Shown: positions 53,270 through 62,687 of the stretch, piece after piece
How positions within the stretch are numbered: position 1 is the first letter of the stretch
How the letters are laid out: every line of letters begins with the position of its first letter
Source: Methanomassiliicoccales archaeon
Lineage (GTDB): Archaea > Thermoplasmatota > Thermoplasmata > Methanomassiliicoccales > JAAEEP01
Direction of reading: 5' to 3'
NCBI GenBank assembly: GCA_013415695.1
Contig: JAAEEP010000005.1
Span: 1-64,000, forward strand
DNA: 64,000 nucleotides
The notes under the pieces: model-generated
Databases searched by the model: none
Seen by the model: only the letters and a program-made list of their open reading frames with translations
Told to the model about the DNA's origin: nothing
Program-made: the position numbers and the translations under genes

Positions 53270-53995
53270 TCACAGGGCATCCAGGATGCTCTCCAATTCC
53301 GACCAGTCATCCACGTATGCATCCGGAACGATGCTATCATCCGGGAAGAAATAATTTGACTTTTTCAGCACGGCCTTCAGGCCTGAATTGTGTGCTCCCT
53401 TGATATCGGCCTGAAGGTTGTTTCCTACATACACTGCTTCTTGAGCCTCGATCCCAAGATTCTCAAGCGCAATATGGAATATTTTCGGATTGGGCTTCCT
53501 CAATCCAACGTCGGTCGAGAAAACCAGATTGTCAAAGTAAACATCCAGTTTGAAGAATGCCATGTCTCTTTTGGGGAAGTATGATGGCAGCCCCCATGCC
53601 ACGTCCGAGATGAGGCCCACCCTGTATCCATTCTCTTTGATGTTATGGAGCATCTCCAAGGTGCCGGGAATGAGCTTCCTGTGTTCCAGGAGTGCACCGT
53701 AGAAGATCTCGAGCCCCTTTTGGATCACTTCCTCGTCAAAGGGAAGCCCGAACTGTTTCAGGCGCTCACCCAGGAAGGTGTAAAGCGGAATTTCGATCAT
53801 CTCCACTCTCCGCCTTCTCCTGGCATTATCCAGTTCATGGACCAGGGTCTTCGCGAACACACTCCTGTCTGGTAGCTCATCCGCATTCTCTGAGATCACA
53901 CTGTAAAAATCAGAGATCGCACGGTTCTCGGGCACTCTCCAATCGACGTAATAGTCGATGAGCGTGTGACCAAGGTCGAAAACGATCGCCTTCAT
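53270..53995 (-). CDS. HAD-superfamily hydrolase
   Basis: A haloacid-dehalogenase-fold protein of about 241 residues with a helical cap. Motif I is VFDLGHTLID, so the second aspartate of the usual DxD is glycine, which questions phosphatase activity. Motif II is the serine in GLISDVAW, the motif III lysine is in GLRKPNPKIF, and motif IV is VGNNLQADIKGA. ATG 53995 is about 25 bases from an AT-rich TATA-like stretch (GGTTAAAG), consistent with leaderless initiation. It lies between the two GMP synthase subunit genes. Confidence 0.82.
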   Translation of the reverse strand: MKAIVFDLGHTLIDYYVDWRVPENRAISDFYSVISENADELPDRSVFAKTLVHELDNARRRRRVEMIEIPLYTFLGERLKQFGLPFDEEVIQKGLEIFYGALLEHRKLIPGTLEMLHNIKENGYRVGLISDVAWGLPSYFPKRDMAFFKLDVYFDNLVFSTDVGLRKPNPKIFHIALENLGIEAQEAVYVGNNLQADIKGAHNSGLKAVLKKSNYFFPDDSIVPDAYVDDWSELESILDAL

Positions 53996-54097
53996 CCTAA
54001 ATATGGATGCTGGCAACCGTCTTTAACCTTTTGATTGACCTGAATGTCAACATACTAAGTGAAATCCTTAATACAGGCCTCCGCCTTTTCACCCGTA

Positions 54098-54673
54098 ATG
54101 AAGGTCTTTGTCGTGGATAACGGTGGCCAGTGGACCCACAGGGAGTGGAGGGTGCTCAGGTATCTGAAGGTGGACACCAAGATAGTTCCTAACGACACGC
54201 CCTTTGAGGAGATCGAAGACGTTGATGGCTTGGTTCTCTCCGGAGGGGCTCCTCGGGTCGCCATGGATACAGCAAGGATGGGCAGGAACGGCGAATACCT
54301 GGACAGGGCAGATTTCCCCATATTGGGAATCTGCGCGGGACTCCATTTCATGGCAGGCCACTTCGGTGGGAGCACGGGACCCGCCAAGGTTCCAGAGTAC
54401 GGTAAGACCACCCTTTTTGTCGACGAGGAGGATGACCTGTTTCTAGGCCTCCCGCGGGAGTTCACCGTATGGGAGAGTCACAACGACGAGGTGAAGGAGC
54501 TTCCATTGGATTTCGAGGTACTGGCCCACTCTGACAGCTGCTCAATCCAGGCAGTGAAGATGCATTCCAGGCCCATTTATGGGCTACAGTTCCATCCGGA
54601 GGTCGAGAACACCGAGCACGGCTACGAGATCTTCAAGAACTTCCTGAGGGTCGTCGAGGAATGGCACAGTTGA
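54098..54673 (+). CDS. guaAa: GMP synthase subunit A (glutamine amidotransferase)
   Basis: Class I glutaminase that supplies ammonia to subunit B. The nucleophile cysteine lies in GICAGLHFMA, and the histidine and glutamate in FHPEVENTE, completing the triad. MKVFVVDNGGQWTHREWRVL is the typical N-terminus. ATG 54098 is about 26 bases after a TATA-like CCTTAATAC, so a leaderless start is likely; the longer frame from 54059 is not needed. About 191 residues. It overlaps the next small gene by 13 bases. Confidence 0.94.
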   Translation: MKVFVVDNGGQWTHREWRVLRYLKVDTKIVPNDTPFEEIEDVDGLVLSGGAPRVAMDTARMGRNGEYLDRADFPILGICAGLHFMAGHFGGSTGPAKVPEYGKTTLFVDEEDDLFLGLPREFTVWESHNDEVKELPLDFEVLAHSDSCSIQAVKMHSRPIYGLQFHPEVENTEHGYEIFKNFLRVVEEWHS

Positions 54674-54885
54674 GCGAGCAGGACAGGGCGTTCTTGAAGG
54701 AGGCGCTGAACATCTGGCGCAGGAAGGATTCTTTCGAGTCAGCCTTGTCAAGGGCCGTCAAGAGTAAGGGCGGGTCCTTCGAAGACTACATCCGCCTGAT
54801 ATCCGACCTTCGGGATGAATCACGAAGCGGTGAGAAGGAGATCCATGAGGCTGCCAGGCATCTACTTGGACCAGAGGAAGATTGA
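54661..54885 (+). CDS. Hypothetical 74-residue helical protein coupled to guaAa
   Basis: Not recognised. The charged, helical 74 residues (LSEQDRAFLKEALNIWRRKD) have no cysteine clusters or TM. ATG 54661 lies 13 bases before the guaAa stop, so translation is probably coupled. It overlaps the convergent DUF131 gene by 24 bases at its 3' end. The close coupling suggests it is real. Confidence 0.6.
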   Translation: MAQLSEQDRAFLKEALNIWRRKDSFESALSRAVKSKGGSFEDYIRLISDLRDESRSGEKEIHEAARHLLGPEED

Positions 54886-55281
54886 TAGTGAAATCGCGAT
54901 CAGACAGATGATTGCGATGACCACCGCCCACAAAGCCATCCTCCGATCGGAACCGAAAACTATGGGAATGGGTCCTACAAGAACGACTCCTCCGAACCGG
55001 TTTTCCCGTTTTTTCTCCCCCTCCCAGGGCTGAACCTCCCTCACAGAAATTCCATCATTGGGAACATCATGACTCATCATGAAGGACAGGAAGAGCAACA
55101 TTATTCCGAAGAATAGCAGAATTCCGCCCAGGGCCGGTATCAACCCCCTACCAGCGATCACGGGGATGATGAATATTATCGTCAACTCGAGGTCCCCGCT
55201 TATCGCTGCAAAGATCAGGAGCAAAGCCGATGACGCGATCAGGATCAAACCAGATGCCCTGACCAGCATTCTAGACATCAT
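54862..55281 (-). CDS. DUF131 family membrane protein (TIGR00304-type)
   Basis: A 139-residue archaeal membrane protein of unknown function. Four hydrophobic segments surround a loop with the family's signature, RFGGVVLVGPIPIVFGSD, just before the last TM (ALWAVVIAIICLIAISLSIF). Its gene overlaps the upstream two-TM gene by 11 bases and is transcribed with it. Confidence 0.8.
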   Translation of the reverse strand: MMSRMLVRASGLILIASSALLLIFAAISGDLELTIIFIIPVIAGRGLIPALGGILLFFGIMLLFLSFMMSHDVPNDGISVREVQPWEGEKKRENRFGGVVLVGPIPIVFGSDRRMALWAVVIAIICLIAISLSIFLWSK

Positions 55282-55585
55282 TCAACGGGTGACTGATGCA
55301 TAGAAGCATATAGTATCTTGCCTGGTTTAGCCATCTACGGATAATTCTGTCGACATCCTCCCACTTGCCATTATCATCACAGTCGAAAGCCCAGAAGGAT
55401 CTGGTGTGTTCGTTCTCCCCTCCGATCAGACCAATCGAAGTAAGGAAAACGAGCATCCCGAAGATGAATATGAACATTCCCGGAAAGAATGACAGAAAGA
55501 CCAGGATCCCAAGCCCTATGATGCCCAATGCCAATGAAAGGATTCCAGGCATTCTCCGCAATCTCTGATCCTTGCGGTCACTCAA
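55271..55585 (-). CDS. Hypothetical two-TM membrane protein
   Basis: Not recognised. 104 residues: a basic N-terminus (SDRKDQRLRRMPG), two adjacent hydrophobic segments (LALGIIGLGILVFLSFFPG, FIFIFGMLVFLTSIGLIGG), then a soluble tail with aromatic and acidic residues (FWAFDCDDNGKWEDVDRIIR). Precedes and overlaps the DUF131 gene. Confidence 0.6.
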   Translation of the reverse strand: MSDRKDQRLRRMPGILSLALGIIGLGILVFLSFFPGMFIFIFGMLVFLTSIGLIGGENEHTRSFWAFDCDDNGKWEDVDRIIRRWLNQARYYMLLCISHPLNDV

Positions 55586-55665
55586 TTGTCAACCCCCCAT
55601 TGACCATTCTTTAATGCCTTATTAATATCTTATACGCCCCAATCTTTTTATTTCCAGAGCCTGAT

Positions 55666-56610
55666 TTGGGCCTGGGTGCACCTTTGACCTCCTTGAAGCG
55701 AGTTATCTCAGAGATACTTTTCTCCAGAGATTTCGAGGTCTGGGAAGAGGACAATCACCTCTTCGGAACGAAGGGGGACGTCAATGTTGTATTCTGCATT
55801 CTACCCGAGTACGACAGGGAGGCGGCAGGTCGTTTTCTGGACGAGTACGAGGAGTTCGAGGGGATCAAGATAATCGCCACCCTGGATAATATGCCCAAGG
55901 GAGCCGCTGAGGAAAAGATCTTCATCTGGGATAGGGAAGCGATCGAACACGAGATCGGCCGGACCCGGGTAGAGAAGATACTGGGTGAGGAGGATCACGG
56001 TCTCCTGGACGAGATATCCGCCGATGATTATCCTCAGATGGTCTCTCAAGAAGAACTCGAACTAATGGATGTCGCGGAAGTGGGGGAGAGGATCATTCGC
56101 CCGGTCATCGATATTGACGATATCAAGGAGATCTCTCGTCAGACCGTAGGAGGTTTCAGGCACAGGCTGGAACTGGTCCCTCACTATGTTTTCGAGTACA
56201 GATGCAGACTGGATGTCAACGGTGAGGAGATGGTCTCGAAGAGCGGAATGCTGGCCGTGAACGCGCTGACCCGAAAGGTCGATGTCTGGAAGGAGGAGTT
56301 TGATACGGTGTACGGCATCGAATTGAACCACCGACGCCTTGAGCCAATGATCGACATCGACGAGGCCCGGGAGTCTGTCCAGGAGGAGGTAATCCATCTC
56401 CATACCTACGAGAAGGAGCTCATCAAGGACGATGGGAAGGTCACGGTCATGGAGAAGAAGGTGCTCTCTCCTAGTCCTGAGGACGTTGTTCTTGCTGGAA
56501 AGGGTTTGTTCTACCTTCCCGTATGGTGCATCGAAGGCGTCCACGGGGTCATGATAATCAACGCCGGAACAGGAAAGATAATCAGCGAGGACTACTACAG
56601 AGGAGCATGA
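55666..56610 (+). CDS. Hypothetical soluble protein, repeat-like strand-helix domains
   Basis: Not recognised. 314 residues. The N-terminal 110 (VISEILFSRDFEVWEEDNHL, then GDVNVVFCILPEYDREAAGR) has the alternating strand-helix look of a small restriction-endonuclease-like or sensing domain. The C-terminal half has two related beta-rich units (YRCRLDVNGEEMVSKSGMLA and the later FYLPVWCIEGVHGVMIINAG). The start is uncertain: TTG 55666 is first, but TTG 55684 is nearer the expected distance from the TATA-like CTTTTTATT at 55643. It is divergent from the two-TM gene. Confidence 0.6.
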   Translation: MGLGAPLTSLKRVISEILFSRDFEVWEEDNHLFGTKGDVNVVFCILPEYDREAAGRFLDEYEEFEGIKIIATLDNMPKGAAEEKIFIWDREAIEHEIGRTRVEKILGEEDHGLLDEISADDYPQMVSQEELELMDVAEVGERIIRPVIDIDDIKEISRQTVGGFRHRLELVPHYVFEYRCRLDVNGEEMVSKSGMLAVNALTRKVDVWKEEFDTVYGIELNHRRLEPMIDIDEARESVQEEVIHLHTYEKELIKDDGKVTVMEKKVLSPSPEDVVLAGKGLFYLPVWCIEGVHGVMIINAGTGKIISEDYYRGA

Positions 56611-56624
56611 TCCCTCACATCAAA

Positions 56625-57080
56625 TCAATCAACTGATTCCAGACGAGCCCTAATGTCGACCCAATGGGTGCCTTTCCAGTAGACCTTGCCGCATCGCATG
56701 CACCGAAAGAACTCATCATTGTTCTTCAACGCGCCTTCTGGAACCAGTTCCTCTGCTTCCTTGGGAGAGAGAGTCTCCAGCTCCCCGTTGCACATGGTGC
56801 ACCTGGTCAGGGACTCATCGAGGGTCAGCCCCAGCAATTTCGATACCTGCTTGAGCTGCCCCATGACATCGTCATCCTCGATGAACAGCCCCCCGTCGCC
56901 CGCCCTGAAGGCCAGTTCCTTGTCCCGGGTGAGAAGGAAGCGCCCCTCCTCCCAGGCGGTATTCACGATCTCCGTATCGCTCTGATCTCTGTGATAGATG
57001 GTGTCGTACCCCATAATGCGCAGCCATCTGGCCAAGGATCCTAACATCTCATCGACTGAGAACTTGGGTCTATCCGCCAT
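56625..57080 (-). CDS. Mut7-C RNase-domain protein (PIN-like plus zinc ribbon)
   Basis: A 151-residue protein of the Mut7-C family. The N-terminal PIN-like nuclease part has the acidic residues in KFSVDEMLGSLARWLRIMGY and LLTRDKELAFRAG. The C-terminal zinc ribbon (CTMCNGELETL...CMRCGKVYWKGTHW) is typical. Probably an RNase; the substrate is not known. It overlaps the reductase gene upstream by 11 bases and is co-transcribed. Confidence 0.9.
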   Translation of the reverse strand: MADRPKFSVDEMLGSLARWLRIMGYDTIYHRDQSDTEIVNTAWEEGRFLLTRDKELAFRAGDGGLFIEDDDVMGQLKQVSKLLGLTLDESLTRCTMCNGELETLSPKEAEELVPEGALKNNDEFFRCMRCGKVYWKGTHWVDIRARLESVD

Positions 57081-57708
57081 CGTTGCAGACCTCGTATTCT
57101 AATAGAACTCCATCACCCAGAGGCACCCACTCGATGAGTTTCAGTTTCAATGCCTCTTGGTCATCGAATCCCTCTCCGTCCACGGGGGTAGGTGCGGTTC
57201 TCCCGCCCATGATCCTGCTGCCTACGAAGACGGAGTAATGGTCCACCAATCCGCTTTTGAAGAATGACCAGAGAACCTCTCCCCCTCCCTCCACCAGCAA
57301 GGTTCTTACACCAATCTCATGTAGCTTCATGAGTAGAAGGTCGAGATCTACCCTGTCCTTTCCTATGCGCAGGACCTCCGCATTTCGCCAGACCTTGTCG
57401 CAGTCCTCGACGGTGGCAATTATGGTTCTTGCCTGGGCATCCAGCACCCGGGCGTTTTCGGGTGTGCGTCCCCTGGAGTCAAGAACAACTCTGATGGGGT
57501 TCTTTTTCAAGGTGGAGCCCTTCACGGTAAGATGCGGGTCGTCGGAGAGCACGGTGCCTATCCCCACCAGGATGGCATCGACCTCCTTTCTCAATTCCTT
57601 CACCCGGGCAAGGTCCTCGGGTGAGGAAATGGTCACCTGCTTCCTTCTCCTCCCTGCCAGCTTCCCATCGGCGGTCATTGCACAGTTGACTGTGACGTGG
57701 GGTCTCAT
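57070..57708 (-). CDS. 2,5-diamino-6-ribosylaminopyrimidinone phosphate reductase (RibD-C/ArfC-like)
   Basis: NADPH-dependent reductase of the archaeal riboflavin/F420 precursor pathway. HVTVNCAMTADGKLA, GIGTVLSDDPHLTVK, RVVLDSRGRTPENARVL and TLLVEGGGEVLWSF are conserved in the RibD C-terminal family. About 212 residues, with no deaminase domain. ATG 57708 is preferred; the longer ATG 57759 gives a proline-rich leader not seen in the family. Confidence 0.9.
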   Translation of the reverse strand: MRPHVTVNCAMTADGKLAGRRRKQVTISSPEDLARVKELRKEVDAILVGIGTVLSDDPHLTVKGSTLKKNPIRVVLDSRGRTPENARVLDAQARTIIATVEDCDKVWRNAEVLRIGKDRVDLDLLLMKLHEIGVRTLLVEGGGEVLWSFFKSGLVDHYSVFVGSRIMGGRTAPTPVDGEGFDDQEALKLKLIEWVPLGDGVLLEYEVCNDGG

Positions 57709-57792
57709 CGCCGGAATGATGCGGGCGAGGTGAGATAAAGGTTTGGAAGGAGGCACCAATGGTTAAGTAATCTAAATTGAGATTAGGATGCG

Positions 57793-58560
57793 ATGAATGG
57801 CATTGATATCATCCCCATCAAGCAAATGGACGTCAAAGGAGCATATGTCATTGACGGCTTCCCAAGCGTCGGCCTAGTAGGGTCGATTGCCGCGAATTAT
57901 CTGGTCAGCTTCCTTGAGCTGGACCTAATCGGCGTCCTTGATTCCATGACCTTTCCAGCAATGTCCCTGGTCCGAGAAGGAATTCCATACAGCCCAGTAC
58001 GCATTTACGGAGGGAAAATTGGAGAGGGAGGACAGGATAAGATAGTAGTCTTTGTCTCTGAATTCCAGCCTCCACCTGAGATCATTAAGCCCCTTGCTAC
58101 CACCCTCATGGATTGGGTTGAGGTGAACAAGTGCAGAATGGTGATATCCCCCGAAGGAATGATCCTGCCCCAGGGTAAGAACGAGGATCCAGGTTCGATC
58201 TCAGATAATATCTTCGGGATTGGATCGACGCAACAGATGACCGACCTGCTCAAGGAGCACGACATCCCCCTGTTTGAGACAGGCATCATAATGGGTCTGG
58301 CAGGTGTACTGTTGAACGAGGGGGTAAACCGGGACATCGGTGTGGTGACCATTCTGTCATGGGCTCATGCGGAATACCCTGACGCCAGGGCTGCGGCCGC
58401 CTGCATATCCGCCATCGACAAGATACTGCTCCAGGTTGAGTTGGACATCAAGCCCCTGATAACCGAGGCGGAGGTCATCGAGAAACACTTGAAGCAGCTC
58501 TACAAGACCGCGGGCAAGGAACAGGAGATCCCCAAGAGCAAGTCCATTATGTATAGCTAG
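57793..58560 (+). CDS. PAC2 family protein (proteasome assembly chaperone-like)
   Basis: A 255-residue member of the archaeal PAC2 family, related to eukaryotic proteasome assembly chaperone 2. VIDGFPSVGLVGSIAANYLV is the signature glycine-rich loop, and VFVSEFQPPPEIIKPLATTL and TGIIMGLAGVLLNEGVNRD are further conserved blocks. The archaeal role is not settled. It converges on rtcA with a 14-base overlap. Confidence 0.9.
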   Translation: MNGIDIIPIKQMDVKGAYVIDGFPSVGLVGSIAANYLVSFLELDLIGVLDSMTFPAMSLVREGIPYSPVRIYGGKIGEGGQDKIVVFVSEFQPPPEIIKPLATTLMDWVEVNKCRMVISPEGMILPQGKNEDPGSISDNIFGIGSTQQMTDLLKEHDIPLFETGIIMGLAGVLLNEGVNRDIGVVTILSWAHAEYPDARAAAACISAIDKILLQVELDIKPLITEAEVIEKHLKQLYKTAGKEQEIPKSKSIMYS

Positions 58561-59572
58561 GATTCACCCTGACCTCGAAGTCTTCATCTCTCCTTCTGAT
58601 GAGGATCTCGACATCCAGGAATTCTGGAAGGAGGGCAGCCACGCTATACAGATGCTGGCTGGCTTCTCTTACCAGGAACCTTGAAGGTCCTTCCGCTAAA
58701 GCCAAGTAAGGGAGGAGTTGATCTGCCGCGTGGATATCCAGAGTCCCAGGACCTTCCATCTCGCAAATGAGGTCCTTTGCGGCCTGCTCCCCTACCTTCT
58801 CCGACGACAGTCCTCTCTCTCCTAGTGAATCTGCTCCCAGGATGGTCTTCTCATACCTTGCGAAGAGACAGATCCCCGTTCCGGTTGAGGGGCCGTCACT
58901 CCGGTCACAGTAGATCCTCAAATCCCTGCCCAAGAACGTCTTCTTGGCCGTGTGAGAAATTCTCTTGCAAATATGGTCTGGGAGATTCTGTGAGAAGCAC
59001 ACACCTTCCAATGTGATCAACTCTCCCCTTTGACGGAGGTCAACGGGTGCAAGCCTCTCTGTAGCGTTGACATGGACAGTGGCTGTCCCCCCGCCCTGAG
59101 GGTAGAATCCCCTTTTCCCGATATCGATGTTGATTCTCGCGCCCATTTTACTCAGCATGGGAAAGAGAAGCTTCTCGAGATAGTCCACGGGAGGGGACCA
59201 CTTCACGTTGGTTCCACCGTTGATCGTTATCCGAGATTCCTGATTCGAAGCTATCACGGGTAGGAGATAGGCCTGAAGTACCAGAGTGATGCTACCGGCA
59301 GTTCCCACATCCAGGCTGAGATCGCCAGATCGGACCTTACCAGGTTTGAATACGATCTCCGTGGAGCCCTTCAGGTCCCCCGAAAGTTCCGCATTGCAGA
59401 GTTGGGCCACACCTCTTATTCCAGCGATGTGCTGTGCCGCCAGCCCAGGCTTCGGCCTTCCCGCTCTGATGTTGGACACCCTGCACTCCAATCCGGTTAG
59501 GGCTGAGAGTGCGACGGCCATCCTAAGTATCTGACCTCCCCCTTCGCCCATGGAGCCATCGACATCAATCAT
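58547..59572 (-). CDS. rtcA: RNA 3'-terminal phosphate cyclase
   Basis: Converts RNA 3'-phosphate to the 2',3'-cyclic form through an AMP-histidine intermediate. It begins DGSMGEGGGQILRMA, carries the RAGRPKPGLAAQH block, and near the C-terminus has LDIHAADQLLPYLALAE with the adenylated histidine. The 341 residues are typical of an active RtcA. No rtcB lies nearby. Confidence 0.95.
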   Translation of the reverse strand: MIDVDGSMGEGGGQILRMAVALSALTGLECRVSNIRAGRPKPGLAAQHIAGIRGVAQLCNAELSGDLKGSTEIVFKPGKVRSGDLSLDVGTAGSITLVLQAYLLPVIASNQESRITINGGTNVKWSPPVDYLEKLLFPMLSKMGARINIDIGKRGFYPQGGGTATVHVNATERLAPVDLRQRGELITLEGVCFSQNLPDHICKRISHTAKKTFLGRDLRIYCDRSDGPSTGTGICLFARYEKTILGADSLGERGLSSEKVGEQAAKDLICEMEGPGTLDIHAADQLLPYLALAEGPSRFLVREASQHLYSVAALLPEFLDVEILIRRRDEDFEVRVNPSYT

Positions 59573-59598
59573 AATTACACCTCAGAGCAAGGACACCC

Positions 59599-62319
59599 TC
59601 ATGACGGCTCGGCCCTCGCAGCCCTTCTCTTGGCAATCTTCCACAGCTCGTTGATTACGAAGGCACTTAGGGCGATCGGTATTGTAATGAGCCACTCTGT
59701 CAACCCTATGGGCTCGGTCCTGAATACCTCGTTCAGGAATGGCAAGTAGACCACCAGAAGCTGCAGCGAGATCGATGCAATGACCGCATAGATAAGCTTC
59801 ATGTTGGAGCGGATCCCGAGGTTGAAGAGAGTTCTCCTTTCGGAACGGGCGGAGAACACATAGAACAGCTGGAATAGTACCAGTGTGCAGAAGGCAACCG
59901 TACGTGCTCGGGCGATGCTCCCAGTATCGCTGTATTCTATCCAGAATGCAAAGAGGGTACCGATGGCCATTATCAAACCTATGATCACGATGCGGTAGGC
60001 CATGGCCCTGGTTATGGGCGGTTCATCGGGGTCCCTGGGAGATCTTTCCATGACATCGGGGTCGGTGGGTTCAACCCCAAGGGCTAGAGCCGGAAGGCCG
60101 TCTGTCACCAAGTTGATCCATAGTATCTGGATAGGAAGCAAGAAGGGAAGCATCTCAGGGTCTACGAAGATCAAGGTGGCTATGAACATTGTCGCCACCT
60201 CACCTGCGTTGCAGGAGAGAAGGAAGGACACGAACTTCTTTATGTTATCGTAGATGCCCCTCCCCTCCTCGGTAGCGCTGACGATAGAGGCGAAGTTGTC
60301 ATCCACGAGTATCATTTCCGACGCCTCCTTGGACACGTCTGTTCCAGTGATCCCCATGGCGACCCCTATGTCCGCCTTCTTGAGCGCCGGAGCGTCGTTC
60401 ACGCCGTCGCCGGTCATGGCAACGATCTCCCCGTTGTTCTTGAGAGCGTCGACGATCTTCACCTTGTGTTCTGGCGCGACACGGGCGTACACGTTGACTT
60501 CCTTCACTCTTTCCGCCAGGTCCTCCAAGCTTATCTCTTCCAGCTCCCTGCCAGTCATCACTGGAGCATCATCCCTGGTGTCAATCCCCATCTCCATAGC
60601 GATTGCTTTTGCCGTTAGGGCGTGGTCCCCGGTGATCATCTTGACCTGGATACCGGCCTTCTTGCTCACCTTGATGGCTTCGATGGCCTCGATGCGGGGC
60701 GAGTCGATCATGCCCACCAGGCCTAGGAACACGAGCTCCCTCTCTAGCGAATCCTCTGAAAGCTCATCATCGTCGACTTCCCTCATTGCCAGGGCTAGTA
60801 CCCTGAGGGCTCTGGAAGCCATCTCAGAGTCCTTGTTCTTGATGGCCAGGCGCTTGCTTCCATCAAGTGGAACGATCGTCCCTTCAATGCAGACGCGGTC
60901 GCACAGGGATAGAACGCTCTCGGCGGCACCCTTACAGAATGCGTACTGTTTCTCGCCAAACTGGTTGACGGTGGTCATTCTTTTCTTAGTGGAATCAAAA
61001 GGAATCTCGAACATCCTGGGATGGTCATCTCTGAATTGGTCCTCTTCGATTCCAGCCTTTCTGGCGGTGACTATGAGCGTTCCCTCGGTGGTATCCCCAC
61101 CGATTCGCCATTTTCCATTGTTATCGATGAGTGTCGCGTCGTTGCAGAGGATGCCCGCGTTCAGCAGCCACTTCAACCTCCCATTATTCAGAGGGTCGAC
61201 GCTCCTGCCGTCCATGGTGAACTCGCCCACTGGATTGAAACCCTCTCCGCTGACGAAGACAGTCTCTCCAACGAATATCTCCCTGATATTCATCTCGCCC
61301 TTCGTCAGAGTGCCGGTCTTGTCGGTGCATATCACGGTAGCGCTTCCCAGGGACTCGACCGCTGGGAGTCTCCGTATGACGGCATTCTTCTTGACCATCC
61401 TCTGAAGCCCGAGCGCAAGTGAGATGGTTACCACTGCGGGTAAGCCCTCTGGAATGGCCGCTACTGCGAGGCTGACAGATGTCAGGAACATGCTGACGAT
61501 GTCGACCTTCTGGATGAGTCCCACTATGAAGATGAACACTGAGATTAAGAGGACGGCGATCCCGAGCTGCTTTCCAAGAACCTTCAGCTTCTTCTGCAGT
61601 GGGGTCTGCTCCGGCTCGGTCTGTATCAATCCTGCGATCCTTCCCAAGGCCGTGTTCATGCCTGTGCTGGTGACTACTGCTCGCCCTCTACCGTACTCGA
61701 TGACGCAGCCAGAGAACACCATGTTGGTCTTCTCGCCTAGGTACACATCCTTCTCTAGGACCGCTTCCGCGTTCTTGCGTATGGCAATCGATTCACCTGT
61801 TAGCGAAGCCTCGTTCACCTTCAGGTTTATGGCCTCAAGGAGTCTGGCGTCGGCGGAGATCTTGTCACCGGTTGCCAGCATGATTATGTCTCCGGGAACC
61901 AGATCCCTCGAGGGTATCTCGATTTCGATGCCGTTCCTTATCACCTTGGCCCTTGGGGCCGCAAGCTCCTTCAGAGCCTGCATGGTCTTTTCAGCCTTGT
62001 ATTCCTGAACGAAACCAAGTATGGCGTTCAGGAAGACGATGACCATGATCACCGCTGCGTCGAACCACTCCTCCACTGTACCCTGCACGGCGGCTATGGC
62101 CGCCGAGATCAATGCAGCGATAATAAGAATGATTACCAGGACCTCTTTGAACTGCTGCAGGAATAACCTGAGGGGGGATGTTCCCTTAGTCTCCACTAAC
62201 TCATTGGGGCCGTACTCATCCAGTCTTTGGTTGGCCGCTTCATCCGAGAGCCCTTTCCCAGATGTCCCCAACAGCTTGAGGGTTTCCTCATTGGGTATCG
62301 AGTGCCATTCCTTGTCCAT
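59599..62319 (-). CDS. P2-type calcium-transporting ATPase (SERCA-like)
   Basis: A P-type ATPase of about 906 residues. Visible are TGES (actuator), DKTGTLTKGEM (phosphorylated aspartate) and TGDGVNDAPALKKADIG. Ion-site residues match SERCA: PEGLPA in TM4, CNAGEVATMF in TM5 (N and E kept) and WINLVTDGLPALALG in TM6. Both SERCA-type sites therefore look possible, and calcium is the likeliest ion. ATG 62319 gives MDKEWHSIPNEETLK, a normal start; ATG 62361 and a TTG at 62454 would extend it. Confidence 0.92.
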   Translation of the reverse strand: MDKEWHSIPNEETLKLLGTSGKGLSDEAANQRLDEYGPNELVETKGTSPLRLFLQQFKEVLVIILIIAALISAAIAAVQGTVEEWFDAAVIMVIVFLNAILGFVQEYKAEKTMQALKELAAPRAKVIRNGIEIEIPSRDLVPGDIIMLATGDKISADARLLEAINLKVNEASLTGESIAIRKNAEAVLEKDVYLGEKTNMVFSGCVIEYGRGRAVVTSTGMNTALGRIAGLIQTEPEQTPLQKKLKVLGKQLGIAVLLISVFIFIVGLIQKVDIVSMFLTSVSLAVAAIPEGLPAVVTISLALGLQRMVKKNAVIRRLPAVESLGSATVICTDKTGTLTKGEMNIREIFVGETVFVSGEGFNPVGEFTMDGRSVDPLNNGRLKWLLNAGILCNDATLIDNNGKWRIGGDTTEGTLIVTARKAGIEEDQFRDDHPRMFEIPFDSTKKRMTTVNQFGEKQYAFCKGAAESVLSLCDRVCIEGTIVPLDGSKRLAIKNKDSEMASRALRVLALAMREVDDDELSEDSLERELVFLGLVGMIDSPRIEAIEAIKVSKKAGIQVKMITGDHALTAKAIAMEMGIDTRDDAPVMTGRELEEISLEDLAERVKEVNVYARVAPEHKVKIVDALKNNGEIVAMTGDGVNDAPALKKADIGVAMGITGTDVSKEASEMILVDDNFASIVSATEEGRGIYDNIKKFVSFLLSCNAGEVATMFIATLIFVDPEMLPFLLPIQILWINLVTDGLPALALGVEPTDPDVMERSPRDPDEPPITRAMAYRIVIIGLIMAIGTLFAFWIEYSDTGSIARARTVAFCTLVLFQLFYVFSARSERRTLFNLGIRSNMKLIYAVIASISLQLLVVYLPFLNEVFRTEPIGLTEWLITIPIALSAFVINELWKIAKRRAARAEPS

Positions 62320-62687
62320 TGATGGGTAGACATAGAAGAGCTGTTGAAAAGCCTTTTCCATGTTCAGGAGGAGATCCTGTCCCACTGCAGATTTGATACA
62401 CTTTCTCATATTGCAATTGCGATATCTCTGTCCAAGGTTTCCCCAGTCGTGCAATGCTCGAGAAAAGCTTTTTGTATGCTCTGGAAATCACAACGTCTGC
62501 GGGATGCACCAGGCCACCATGCTTGCGGATGGGATGTGAAAACGCTCTCGACAGGCTGAGCCATCAACGGCCCTCATTAAGAACTGGAGTCAGTCATCCA
62601 GATAATGCATAATTAGGAAGGCAGCTCAGCCCAGCGTCGCAGAGCTCGAATTCACACGACATCGCCGTCCAGTGTCGAGAGGAGAAC
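62320..62687. other. Divergent intergenic region between P-type ATPase and antiporter
   Basis: About 370 bases. Near 62466-62478 the minus strand has ATACAAAAAGCTTTT, a possible TATA for the ATPase; near 62601 the plus strand has GATAATGCATAATTAGG, a possible promoter for the antiporter. I see no RNA gene, convincing hairpin or small reading frame. Confidence 0.4.
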
